A stretch of 18,349 bases of DNA from JBOGED01 sp050743625 (GTDB taxonomy: Bacteria; Actinomycetota; Nitriliruptoria; Euzebyales; Egibacteraceae): assembly GCA_050743625.1 (NCBI GenBank), contig JBOGED010000319.1, positions 1 through 18,349 on the forward strand, read 5' to 3'. Both the position numbers and the translations under genes were made by a program. The first letter of the stretch is position 1. The number at the start of each line of letters is the position of its first letter. Under the pieces are notes generated by a model. The model was given only the letters and a program-made list of their open reading frames with translations. It had not been told where the DNA came from and ran no database searches. Below are positions 6,050 to 14,413 of this stretch, one piece after another.

Positions 6050-6789
6050 TGACCCGCGCGATCCCCGCGCTCTGCTTCGCGTTCGCGGCGCTCGTGTCGT
6101 TCGGTCATATCACGGACTTCTTGGTCCGCTCCGGCCAGTCGCCCACGATCGCGCCGTTGTACGCGGGCGTGATCGACGTCATGTGGTACGGCGCCATGGT
6201 CAAGCTGCGCGAGACGTTGCGGCTCCCTTCGTACACGGTCGGCGTGCTCGCCGGCTGCTCGTTCGTCGCAGCCGTGGTCATCTCGACCGGCGCGAACGTG
6301 CTCTCCGGCATCCAGGGTGAGATTCCCCGCTACGCCGGCCTGATCGTGGCTGGGCTGCCGCCGTTGATCGCCTGCCTTGCCGGGCTGATGTTCCACGCGG
6401 ACCGCACGCCCAAGACGCAGCCGCGCCAGACGGTCCTGGATCGGTGGTTCGGTGGCGATGGCGACGGGTTTGCGCACACGAGCGCACGCGCAGCCGATGA
6501 GACGGTCGTGACGCACGTCGCGACGCTGGGCCGCCATCACCAGCTGTCTGTCGATGGGTGCCCTACGTGCGGTCACGAGGTCGGACTGCCGGCGGCGGCG
6601 GGGTCGAGCAACGGCGCTGCGATCGAGCCGGTCAACGGTGACCCGGTCGCGGCGCTGGTCGCTGAGCACGTCTCGGATGGCGGCAAGGTCAAGGATCCGG
6701 CTCTGACGTGGGCGGTCATGCACGAGCTGGGGCTGTCAGACCGGCAAGCGCGGCGACGGCTTGAGCCCTTCCGTAAGGGCGAGCTGTGA
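6049..6789 (+). CDS. DUF2637-like (Spd-type) membrane protein with Zn-knuckle and HTH-like C-terminus
   Basis: This is a predicted 246-aa protein. The N-terminal half has four likely membrane segments at about residues 5-27, 34-52, 63-83 and 96-116, in the arrangement of the DUF2637/Spd-like proteins of actinomycete plasmids and integrative elements, which are linked to plasmid transfer or spread. The cytoplasmic half has a possible zinc knuckle CPTCGH (171-176) and ends with a winged-helix-like segment (TWAVMHELGLSDRQARRRLE). The ATG at 6049 overlaps the upstream stop; a GTG directly before it is also possible. Its own stop overlaps the GTG of the coupling protein, so the two are probably made together at the membrane. 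Family membership is judged from topology and residue pattern, not from a search. Confidence 0.7.
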   Translation: MTRAIPALCFAFAALVSFGHITDFLVRSGQSPTIAPLYAGVIDVMWYGAMVKLRETLRLPSYTVGVLAGCSFVAAVVISTGANVLSGIQGEIPRYAGLIVAGLPPLIACLAGLMFHADRTPKTQPRQTVLDRWFGGDGDGFAHTSARAADETVVTHVATLGRHHQLSVDGCPTCGHEVGLPAAAGSSNGAAIEPVNGDPVAALVAEHVSDGGKVKDPALTWAVMHELGLSDRQARRRLEPFRKGEL

Positions 6790-8579
6790 CCGCCGTGCAG
6801 CTGCGCGCCAGGCTTGAGGCGGCGCACCTTCGGGTGGGCCGTCGCTTGGCCGTTGTGCGCAACGTGGTACGGGTCGCGGTGCTTGCGCTCGGCGCGGCCG
6901 TGACGTTCGTGTGCGCCGTCGCGGCGCTGACCGGGCGGGTCCCACTGTGGGTACTGGCGGTCGCGGTCGTGCTGCTCGTCTGGGTGTCGCGTAGCGCTGG
7001 CAAGCGAGCGCGTCGTAAGGGTCATGCCCGCGAGGCGGTCGACGCGTTGATCGCCGTGCGCGATGAGGGCGCCCGCGCGGGTGGTGGCGCGTTTGTCGGG
7101 ATCGATGAGGCCTACGGCGGGATCTTGCATGTCCCTGCCGAATGCGCCGCGCTGATCCTGGGCCCCCCACGTGTCGGCAAAACCACAAGCGTGGTCATCC
7201 CCTCGGTGCTGTCCGCGCCGGGCGCGGTCGTGTCGACCTCGACCAAGCCCGACGTCCTGTTGGCAACCGCACGGGCGCGATCGCGCTACGGCACAGTGTG
7301 GGCGTTCGACCCGACCGGCCAAGCCACCGACCTCCCCGCGGGCGTCATGGCGCTGCGTTGGTCGCCGCTGTCCGCGGCTGGCGAGTGGGGCTCAGCCCGC
7401 CGCATCGCCGCCGCGATGGTGGGCGCGTCGCCGGCGGCGAAGGGCACCAAGCACGAGAGCCACTGGACGTCTCGTGCGGCTGCGCTGCTCGGGCCGTTCC
7501 TGTACGCCGCCGCGTTAGGCGAGCAGGACATGCGCGCGGTCGTCGGCTGGGTGTTGGCTGGGGATAAGGACCTGGGCGAGCCGGGGCGGATCCTCAAGAA
7601 ACACGCAGCCTGGGGCAACACTTCGGCTGAGCTTGCGCTGGAAGTGTTGGAGGGCGTCCACCGAGCCGCCGACCAAGAACGGCAATCCATCTGGTCGGCC
7701 ACCGCGGATGTCATCGACGTCTATACGACCAGCGAGGCGTTGGACGCCGCGTCGCGGCCGAACTGGGACCCGGCACAGTTCGTCCGCTCGGCCGACACCG
7801 TCTACATCGCCGCCAGCGCTGAGCATCAGGCCGGATGCGCCCCGTTGGTAGTCGCGCTGATCGAAGCCGTCCGCGACGCCCAATATGCGAGGCATCGCGC
7901 GGACGCGCTGGCCGGGCGGCGCACGTGGCCGCCCGTGACGCTGGTGTTGGACGAGGTCGCCAACGTCGCCCCCATCGCCAGTTTGCCGGCGCTCGTGTCA
8001 GAGGCCGGCGGTCAAGGGTTGCACGTGGTGGCAGCGGTTCAGGATCTGTCCCAGGTCCGCGGCCGGTGGGGCAATGACGTTGCCGAGGGGTTCTTGTCGC
8101 TGTTCCAGCATGTCCTGGTGCTCGGCGGGATCCGCGACACGAGAACGCTTGAGGCGATCTCGACCATCTGCGGGGAGTGGCTACGACCTCAAGAGACGCA
8201 ATCGCACTCGATCAGCTACAGCCGCAAACCATGGGAACTGAAGTTCCGCCCCGAGATCTCGAACAACTGGTCCTCCACCAGCTCGTTGACGCGTGAGCGG
8301 CAGGTCTACCCGGGCGACGTCTACGCCCTGGAACACGGCCGGGCGATCTACCTGTACGGCTCCGAGTGGCGTCACGTGATTCTCACGCCGCACTACTCGC
8401 ATCGGCGTTGGACAGCCGCGCTGGCCGCCGCGCCGGCAGACATCGTGACCTGGCCACGTCCGCCGTTGGACGGTCGGCGTGGCCATCCGGCGTTCACGGC
8501 CACGGCCGTGTCCGAGCACACGATCAACGGACATGTCAACGGTCATGGCGGTAATGGGTGTCCGGAGGGCGACCGATGA
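6786..8579 (+). CDS. VirD4/TraG-type conjugative coupling protein
   Basis: This predicted 597-aa ATPase has two N-terminal membrane segments (about residues 27-49 and 52-68), a basic stop-transfer stretch (KRARRKGH) and a cytoplasmic motor domain. The Walker A motif is GPPRVGKTT (126-134), followed by the family block VVSTSTKPDVLLATARARS and VWAFDPTGQ (148-179). Walker B is VTLVLDEVANVAPIASLP (384-401), and VVAAVQDLSQVRGRWG (414-429) is the next conserved strand. Coupling proteins recognise the relaxase-DNA complex at the inner membrane and feed it to a type IV secretion channel using ATP. The length is on the short side, and the final 40 residues are His/Gly/Asn-rich. The GTG start overlaps the preceding stop, and the stop overlaps the next gene (ATGA). 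No channel genes accompany it. Confidence 0.88.
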   Translation: MTAVQLRARLEAAHLRVGRRLAVVRNVVRVAVLALGAAVTFVCAVAALTGRVPLWVLAVAVVLLVWVSRSAGKRARRKGHAREAVDALIAVRDEGARAGGGAFVGIDEAYGGILHVPAECAALILGPPRVGKTTSVVIPSVLSAPGAVVSTSTKPDVLLATARARSRYGTVWAFDPTGQATDLPAGVMALRWSPLSAAGEWGSARRIAAAMVGASPAAKGTKHESHWTSRAAALLGPFLYAAALGEQDMRAVVGWVLAGDKDLGEPGRILKKHAAWGNTSAELALEVLEGVHRAADQERQSIWSATADVIDVYTTSEALDAASRPNWDPAQFVRSADTVYIAASAEHQAGCAPLVVALIEAVRDAQYARHRADALAGRRTWPPVTLVLDEVANVAPIASLPALVSEAGGQGLHVVAAVQDLSQVRGRWGNDVAEGFLSLFQHVLVLGGIRDTRTLEAISTICGEWLRPQETQSHSISYSRKPWELKFRPEISNNWSSTSSLTRERQVYPGDVYALEHGRAIYLYGSEWRHVILTPHYSHRRWTAALAAAPADIVTWPRPPLDGRRGHPAFTATAVSEHTINGHVNGHGGNGCPEGDR

Positions 8580-9861
8580 GCGCGCTCGCGGACCTGTTGC
8601 GTCACCGGGGCTGGTCACAGGCCAGGCTGGCCACCGAATCCGGGGTGAGCGTAAAGACCATCGCGCGTTGGCTTGCCGGTCAGACGACACCGGAGTTGAC
8701 CGCACCGTCCACAGTGTCGCCGACACGCTGGGTGAGCCCGTCGAGCGGCTGATCAGCTTGTCTCCCAAAACCCCCCTGGATGCCGCACTGTCAGTCAAGG
8801 GCTGGACCACCGACCGCCTCGCCCGCCACCTGCAGATCGCGCCCGACACCATCAGCTACCTGCGCTCCGGCGCGCACCAGCCTCACCCACAAACCGCCCG
8901 GGTGATCGCCGACGCCCTGGGTATCCGGATCAGCGACTTGTTCCCGGACAGAGCTATCCCCGCGCGCACTGCATTCGCCGCGGCCATCGCCCTACAGGGG
9001 TTCAGCCATCGACAGCTGGCCCGCCAAGCCGGCGTCGGGCTTACCACCATCGAATCGTGGGCGGCCGGCGCTGCCACCCCACGCGCGGACAAGGCCGAGT
9101 CGGTCGCCCGCGTGCTCGGCGTCCCCGTCGAGGAGCTGTTCACCGTGACCCGGCGACACGACCTGCCGCTGCTGCCCACACCCGCCAAAACGCTAACCCC
9201 TGAACATGTCCTGACCGCCGAGGCGACCGGTGACCGCAATTGGGGTCAGCAGGCGGCCTGCGCGATCGGCGAGCACGACCGCGAGCTGTGGTTCCCCGAC
9301 ACCGCCGACCAGGAGGCCAAGGCGCGGCAGGTCTGCGCGGGCTGTCCCGTGGTGGGCGACTGCCGCGACGCCTTCCTCGACACCCCTGCGGGTGGCGTCA
9401 AGCGTCAAGAGATGGACAAGGGCATCTGGGCCGGGCTACGCGGATCCGACCTGCGTGAGGCGGCTCGCGTCCGCTCCCAACAGACCCAACCCACACCTAC
9501 CAGAGCCGCCGCCCGCAGTATCGAGAAACTTCCCGAACGCCGCGGTCGGGGCGGCTACTCACCCCTCGGCGGGGAATCGCGGACACGGCTTGAGCGCTTC
9601 CTGGAAGCTCACGACCTATCCAACGCTGACGCGGCACGCCTTGCCGGCATCCGGCCGGGCTCGGTAGGGGCCTGGGCGCGAGGCGAGCGCACCCCGACAG
9701 CCCAATCAGCTCGCGTGCTGGCTGACGCCCTCGGTGTCGGAGTGGCTGACCTGTTCGAGCACGTCAACACCCATCCCCGCCAGCGCTCTATTCAACAGGT
9801 CAACGAAGCCGATGGGGCCGACGAGCAACCGCGTGCCCGCGGACTGGCGGCCTCCCGGTGA
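8576..9861 (+). CDS. four-HTH plus WhiB fusion regulator, frame broken in first HTH
   Basis: The ATG at 8576 has GGAGGG six bases upstream and overlaps the coupling-protein stop. The first Xre-like HTH (ADLLRHRGWSQARLATESG, then VSVKTIARWLAGQTTPEL) is read in this frame, but its end (TVHSVADTLGEPVERL) and all later domains lie in the -1 frame. One added base near 8696-8704 would restore a single protein. After that come HTH2 (about 8770-8945), HTH3 (8962-9145), a WhiB domain with Cys codons at 9259, 9334, 9343 and 9361 (C-x24-C-x2-C-x5-C) plus GIWAG, and HTH4 (9580-9765). If the break is real, translation could restart at a TTG (8758) and give a three-HTH form. It is probably a redox-sensitive regulator of the element. 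The end, RARGLAASR, partly resembles the shared tail. Confidence 0.75.
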
Positions 9862-10107
9862 TGCCCTTCAACGGGCGCGGTACCGCCACACACGCAGGCC
9901 CCCCCCTCATGGCTTGCCGCCCCTCCGCGCCTCCAGATCACCCCCAGGGGCCGTGAGCGGTGCCGTGGGCGGGGCCAGCCCGGAGGGTGCATATGTGTCT
10001 TGTACTAGGTCCTGGGGTCTACACAGCTTTACATCACTTCAACAGCGATTCATTTAGCAGGCACCACTAGCAGGACGACACACGACGAGGGAACGAAGGG
10101 ACGAAGG
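9862..10107. other. intergenic region, candidate oriT/promoter of relaxase
   Basis: This is the largest gap between the transfer genes. It contains a small hairpin GCCC-N6-GGGC (9864-9877) followed by the palindrome GCGGTACCGC (9877-9886), and a GC-rich stretch with short inverted repeats (for example GGGC-N7-GCCC at 9967-9981). A clearly more AT-rich part from 9988 to about 10057 includes TGCATATGTGTCT (9988-10000). The TGTCT end resembles the nick region of MobF-type oriTs as I recall it for R388. No unambiguous -35/-10 pair is visible. The relaxase RBS (AAGGG at 10096-10100) lies at the right end. Confidence 0.4.
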
Positions 10108-12927
10108 ATGGGTGCACACATCGGGGACAACAGCAAGATCGGAACAGGCGCAGGGCGGCAGGCTGACTACTACATCGAAGAGCTGGCAGAAACTCAGCGG
10201 GACTACTACACCGGCAGGGGCGAGGCGCCAGGCGAATGGGCAGGCGGTCTAGCAGACGCGCTGGACCTACAGGGGCAGCTCACACCAGAGCAGTTCACCA
10301 GCGTGCTCGAAGGAGTGCACCCGATTACGGGTGAGCCGCTCAAGCCGCATATCAACCTGAAGAACCAAGGTTTGGACATCACGTTCGACCTGCCGAAAAG
10401 CTTCTCGGCGTTCTACGCCCTGGCCGACGAGCACGCCCAGGCCGTGATGCACCAAGCTGTGCGTGAGGCCCTCGACAACTACGCCATCCCCTACCTGGAG
10501 GAATACGCCTGCGTCGCCCGGTTGGGCGCCCAGGGCAAAGACCGCACCCCCGGCACCGGGTTTGTGGTCACCCTGTTCACCCACCGCCAAAGCCGCGAGG
10601 GCGACCCGCACCTGCACGTCCACGCCATCTTCGCCAACGTCGTCCACACGCAGGACGGCCGCGCCGCCGCCCCGGATATGCACATGCTCTACGCACACCA
10701 CAAAACAGCGGGCGCGTTGTTCGAGGCAGGCGTCCGCCACGTCCTATGGCGAGACCTAGCCCTGGACTTCACCGAACGCAACGAGCAACTCGAAATCGCC
10801 GGCATCCCCGCCGAGCTATGCCACATGTGGTCCACCCGCCGCGCGCAGATCCTGGCCAAGCTCGACGAATGGGGAGCCGACAGCGCCCGCGCCCGCCAAG
10901 ACGCCGCTTACGCCACCCGCAAGGCCAAGGACGACCCCGGCGGCGAGCGCAGACTGCACGAGCGTTGGCGCGGAGAGGGCGCGCAGTGGGAGAGGAGCCG
11001 CCGCCCTTTTGGGCGCGCCTCTGGTCGGCTTTACGCCGGTCATGACCGCCTGTCCGACACCGACATCATCGACCGGCTGACCGGTCCGGACGGCCTGACC
11101 GAGAAAGCGTCGAGCTTTGGCCGGCGGGACGTCGCGCAGGCAGTAGCCAAGCTCGTGGAGCCTTGCGAGGCGACGGCAGAGCGGATCAGCCGGATCGCCG
11201 CCGCGGTGCTGCGCGACGGGCGTGTGCTTGAGCTGCTTAAGCCCGGGCGGGCGACGTCGGGTGAGCTGATGCAGGTCCGCGACAAGACCGGAAAGGTTGT
11301 CCGCTGCATCCGTCAGCACGAGCACCGCTACACCACGCAAGGTCTGGTCTTAGCCGAACAAGAGGTGATCGACCGGACGGCGGCGCGCGTGGCGAGCGGA
11401 GCCGCGCTGGTGCCCTCGCAGATCGTCGAGCGGGTCCTCGCCCGCCACGCCTACCTCGACCCAGACCAACAGGCCGCCGTCCGTGGGCTGTGCGCCTCCG
11501 GCAACGGGATCGACGTCGTGATCGGCCGCGCTGGCAGCGGCAAAAGCGCCATGCTCAAGGCGTACCGGGAAGCCTGCGAGGAAGCCGGCCTCCCAGTGCG
11601 CGGGGTCGCGCCCTCGGCCACCGCGGCGCACCTGCTCGGCCGCTCCGCCGGCATCCCGGCCACCTGCACCGTCCACCGTCTCCTGGAAGGCATCCGCAAA
11701 GCCGGCTGGCGGCTGCCCACAGGCGGCGTCGTCGTGCTCGACGAGGCCGGGATGGCCGACACCCGCACCCTCCTTGAGCTGCAACAGGCCGCCGATGAGG
11801 CCGGCTGCAAGCTCGTCGGGGTCGGGGACCCCCGCCAAACCCCTAGCGTAGACGTGGGCGGGCTACTGCCCCGCATCGCCGAGGCTACTCGTCGTGTGTT
11901 CGAGCTGACGCGCAACCACCGCTTCGCACGCCCGGGACTGCAAACCGCGGCCGAACAGGTCCGCGACGGGGACACCGCCCAAGGCATCGAAGCGTTGCGC
12001 CGGCTGGGCATGGTCCACGAGTACGACACCGCAGACCAGGCCGCCGCCGCAACGGTCGACATGTGGGTGGCGCTGCGCACCCCCAAGAACTATCCGGGCT
12101 GTGAGCGGGTGTTCGAGGTCGCCTCGGACGGGTTCACCAGACAGGTGGCCACCCCCGGCGGGGTGCGTCCCGGTGAGGATGCGCGCATCTTCGCCGACCT
12201 CAACGTCAACATCGACCAGCTCAACCGGCGCGCGCGCGAGGCGCTGGTCGACGCCGGCCAGGTCGCGGCCGGCCGCACCTACACCGACGAGGCGACCGGC
12301 GACTGGGTCAGTCTCGGCGAAGGCGACCGGGTCCGGCTCGGGCACAACCAGACCGGCGTCGCTCAACCCGACGGCACCCGCGTGAGCGTCCGCAACGGCA
12401 TGGAAGGCCAGATCGTGGACGCCGGCCGGGACGGCGTCGTGGTGCGCCTGGATGAGGAGCACAAAGGCGAAGACGGCCGGTCGAGCGTGTGGCTGCCCCA
12501 CACCTATGTCGCGAACGAGGTCGCGCTGGGCTACGCGCTGACCTGCGACAAAGGCACAGCCGCGAACCACGACCACGGGTTGTACCTGGCCACCGACCGC
12601 GCGTCGCTGGAACGTGGCTACGTCGCGCTATCACGCGGCCGCTACTCCAACCGCGTCTACGCCACCCGCAGTGCCGCCTGGGAACAAGCCCTGGGCACCA
12701 GCAGAGCGCACGAACCCGCCACAGGCCAACAGCCCACACCAGACGATCGCGGCCAGCCCGGACCACCTATCGAAGCAGACCGTAACCTGTCGGTCGAGTG
12801 TGACCGTGACCGGTGGCTCGCCAAGCAGGCCGCGCAGCTGGAAGCAGAACGCCAGGCAAGACAGGCCGTCCGTGAGAATGACGGGCACCCGCGCGATGAA
12901 GGCCGCGGCCGCGGGATGGCAATGTGA
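10108..12927 (+). CDS. MobF (TrwC-like) conjugative relaxase-helicase
   Basis: This predicted 939-aa protein would nick oriT, stay bound to the 5' end and unwind the strand. The relaxase domain (about 1-300) has N-terminal tyrosine pairs Y21-Y22 and Y33-Y34, a typical MobF layout, and the metal-binding HUH triad H168-L-H170-V-H172. The helicase part has Walker A GRAGSGKS (473-480), motif II VVVLDEAGMAD (541-551), motif III GVGDPRQTPSVDVGG (571-585) and motif VI GYVALSRGR (837-845). The stretch before motif VI (ALTCDKGTAANHDHG, 810-824) departs from the usual T-x-H-K-x-Q-G pattern. The last 75 residues are charged and end GRGRGMAM. ATG at 10108 with AAGGG seven bases upstream. The stop overlaps the next gene (TGATG). 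No ortholog name is assigned. Confidence 0.9.
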   Translation: MGAHIGDNSKIGTGAGRQADYYIEELAETQRDYYTGRGEAPGEWAGGLADALDLQGQLTPEQFTSVLEGVHPITGEPLKPHINLKNQGLDITFDLPKSFSAFYALADEHAQAVMHQAVREALDNYAIPYLEEYACVARLGAQGKDRTPGTGFVVTLFTHRQSREGDPHLHVHAIFANVVHTQDGRAAAPDMHMLYAHHKTAGALFEAGVRHVLWRDLALDFTERNEQLEIAGIPAELCHMWSTRRAQILAKLDEWGADSARARQDAAYATRKAKDDPGGERRLHERWRGEGAQWERSRRPFGRASGRLYAGHDRLSDTDIIDRLTGPDGLTEKASSFGRRDVAQAVAKLVEPCEATAERISRIAAAVLRDGRVLELLKPGRATSGELMQVRDKTGKVVRCIRQHEHRYTTQGLVLAEQEVIDRTAARVASGAALVPSQIVERVLARHAYLDPDQQAAVRGLCASGNGIDVVIGRAGSGKSAMLKAYREACEEAGLPVRGVAPSATAAHLLGRSAGIPATCTVHRLLEGIRKAGWRLPTGGVVVLDEAGMADTRTLLELQQAADEAGCKLVGVGDPRQTPSVDVGGLLPRIAEATRRVFELTRNHRFARPGLQTAAEQVRDGDTAQGIEALRRLGMVHEYDTADQAAAATVDMWVALRTPKNYPGCERVFEVASDGFTRQVATPGGVRPGEDARIFADLNVNIDQLNRRAREALVDAGQVAAGRTYTDEATGDWVSLGEGDRVRLGHNQTGVAQPDGTRVSVRNGMEGQIVDAGRDGVVVRLDEEHKGEDGRSSVWLPHTYVANEVALGYALTCDKGTAANHDHGLYLATDRASLERGYVALSRGRYSNRVYATRSAAWEQALGTSRAHEPATGQQPTPDDRGQPGPPIEADRNLSVECDRDRWLAKQAAQLEAERQARQAVRENDGHPRDEGRGRGMAM

Positions 12928-14309
12928 TGAGCGAACACACCACCGGCGGGTACCGGCTGCTCGTGTTCGGCGCCCGCGAATGGACCGATGAGCCCGCCAT
13001 CCGACAGACGCTCCGCAAAGCCCAAGCCCAAGGCGTCGGCACCGTCGTTCATGGCGGCTGCCGTGGAGCCGACCGCATCGCCGGCACGGTAGCCGAACAG
13101 TTGGGCCTAACCGTCGAGGTGTTCCCGGCCGACTGGGCGAGGCACGGCAAGGCGGCAGGGCACATCCGCAACCAACGGATGCTCGACGACGGCAACCCGG
13201 ATTACGCCATCGGGTTCCACACCAACCTGGACGCCAGCCGAGGGTCGGCCGACATGCTCGCCCGCTGCAACACCGCAGGGCTGCCCGTGCACGTCGAAAC
13301 CGGCACGCGAGCGTCGATCCTGCCCGACGCCGCCGAGCTGTACGCACGGGCCGGCTGGCCAGTCCTACCCTTGCATGACGTGGCGTGGGGTGTCTGCTCG
13401 TGCAAGCTCCACCGCGACTGCCGGCATGAAGGCCGCCACCCCCGCACCGAGCACGGCTTCCACGACGCCACCACCGACCTTAGGCAAGTGAAGTCGTGGT
13501 GGGGCATGTACCCGTTCGCCAACATCGGCATCGCCACCGGCGGCACCTCACGCCTGAGCGTGGTCGACCTCGACGGCCGCCCCGGACGGCACAGCTGGCA
13601 ACAACTGGCCCGCGAGCACGGCGCAGGCCCGGGCACCGCCACGGTCAGCACGCCGCACGGGTCGCACCGCTGGTACCGCACCCCCACCGGCATCAACGTG
13701 CCCCGCCGGATCGGCGCGCTCGGGCAAGGCGTGGACCTGCTCGGTGACGACGGCTACGCCATCGCCCCACCCTCCCAAGTCCCCTGCCTACGCCCCCACG
13801 AGCACGACGGCCCGCACCGCTCCGAATACCGCTGGTCCGCCCCAAAAACGCGCCTCGCGTCCTTGCCTGAGTGGATCATCCACGCAAGCCGGCACCACGA
13901 CCCGCTCCAACGCCAACCTCAGGCCACCCCGGAACCGGTCCAGCAAGCCATGAGGGGTAACGTTCGACGCTCATACGGGCAGGCGGCCCTCGACGGGGAA
14001 GCGGCACGGATGGCCGGTGCGACGAAAGGCACGCGCTATCACACGCTCGGCGGTTCGTCATACCGTCTAGGACAGCTGATCGGTGCCGGCGAGTTGATCG
14101 AGGAGCAGGCACGGAAGGAGCTCTGGCAAGCTGCTGAAGCATGCGGCTACATCGAGGAACACGGGGAGGCAACGGTCAGGAAGGAGATCGACTCAGGGCT
14201 TGAGGCCGGTGCACTCAACCCGCGATCTCGTCAGCCTCGTGAGGGTCGACGTGAGATGTCCGCGCGAGATGGCCAAGACAACGGCAGCGCGCGAGGCCTC
14301 ACGATATAA
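12927..14309 (+). CDS. SLOG (DUF2493-like) domain fused to primase/polymerase
   Basis: This predicted 460-aa protein has three parts. Residues 8-125 form a SLOG/DUF2493-like Rossmann domain, with LLVFGAREW (11-19), HGGCRGADRIA (42-52) and RNQRM (81-85), a type thought to bind nucleotide-derived ligands. Residues about 135-320 form an archaeo-eukaryotic-type prim-pol domain, with the metal-binding VVDLDG (212-217, D214 and D216), STPHGSHRWY (241-250) and GVDLLGDDGYAIAPPS (268-283). Residues about 340-432 look like the helical primase C-terminal domain. Prim-pol proteins act as replication initiators in a class of actinomycete integrative elements, so this is the likely replication protein. It is coupled to the relaxase (TGATG). 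It ends ARGLTI, close to the shared tail. A free SLOG gene plus primase is the usual arrangement; the fusion is unusual to my knowledge. Confidence 0.85.
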   Translation: MSEHTTGGYRLLVFGAREWTDEPAIRQTLRKAQAQGVGTVVHGGCRGADRIAGTVAEQLGLTVEVFPADWARHGKAAGHIRNQRMLDDGNPDYAIGFHTNLDASRGSADMLARCNTAGLPVHVETGTRASILPDAAELYARAGWPVLPLHDVAWGVCSCKLHRDCRHEGRHPRTEHGFHDATTDLRQVKSWWGMYPFANIGIATGGTSRLSVVDLDGRPGRHSWQQLAREHGAGPGTATVSTPHGSHRWYRTPTGINVPRRIGALGQGVDLLGDDGYAIAPPSQVPCLRPHEHDGPHRSEYRWSAPKTRLASLPEWIIHASRHHDPLQRQPQATPEPVQQAMRGNVRRSYGQAALDGEAARMAGATKGTRYHTLGGSSYRLGQLIGAGELIEEQARKELWQAAEACGYIEEHGEATVRKEIDSGLEAGALNPRSRQPREGRREMSARDGQDNGSARGLTI

Positions 14310-14413
14310 GCAATCAGGCGGGCGCCGGACGCAGCGTTGTCCGTGCCAATCGTTGCCAGGCACCTCGACTTAGCGACGAGCGGGCTCTGGCGACTCCCAC
14401 CGCTGCAACATCG

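Noticed and set aside
8660..8720. Programmed -1 frameshift site in the HTH-WhiB gene
   Set aside because: No X-XXY-YYZ heptamer or strong following hairpin was found; a missing base is the simpler reading.
9979..10057. Relaxase promoter in the AT-richer stretch (TTGTAC, TTTACA)
   Set aside because: None of the hexamers has a partner at proper spacing, so no promoter is claimed.
14310..14413. Terminator between the convergent prim-pol and membrane-protein genes
   Set aside because: Only a 5-bp GTGCC/GGCAC stem without T tract is visible, too weak to call.
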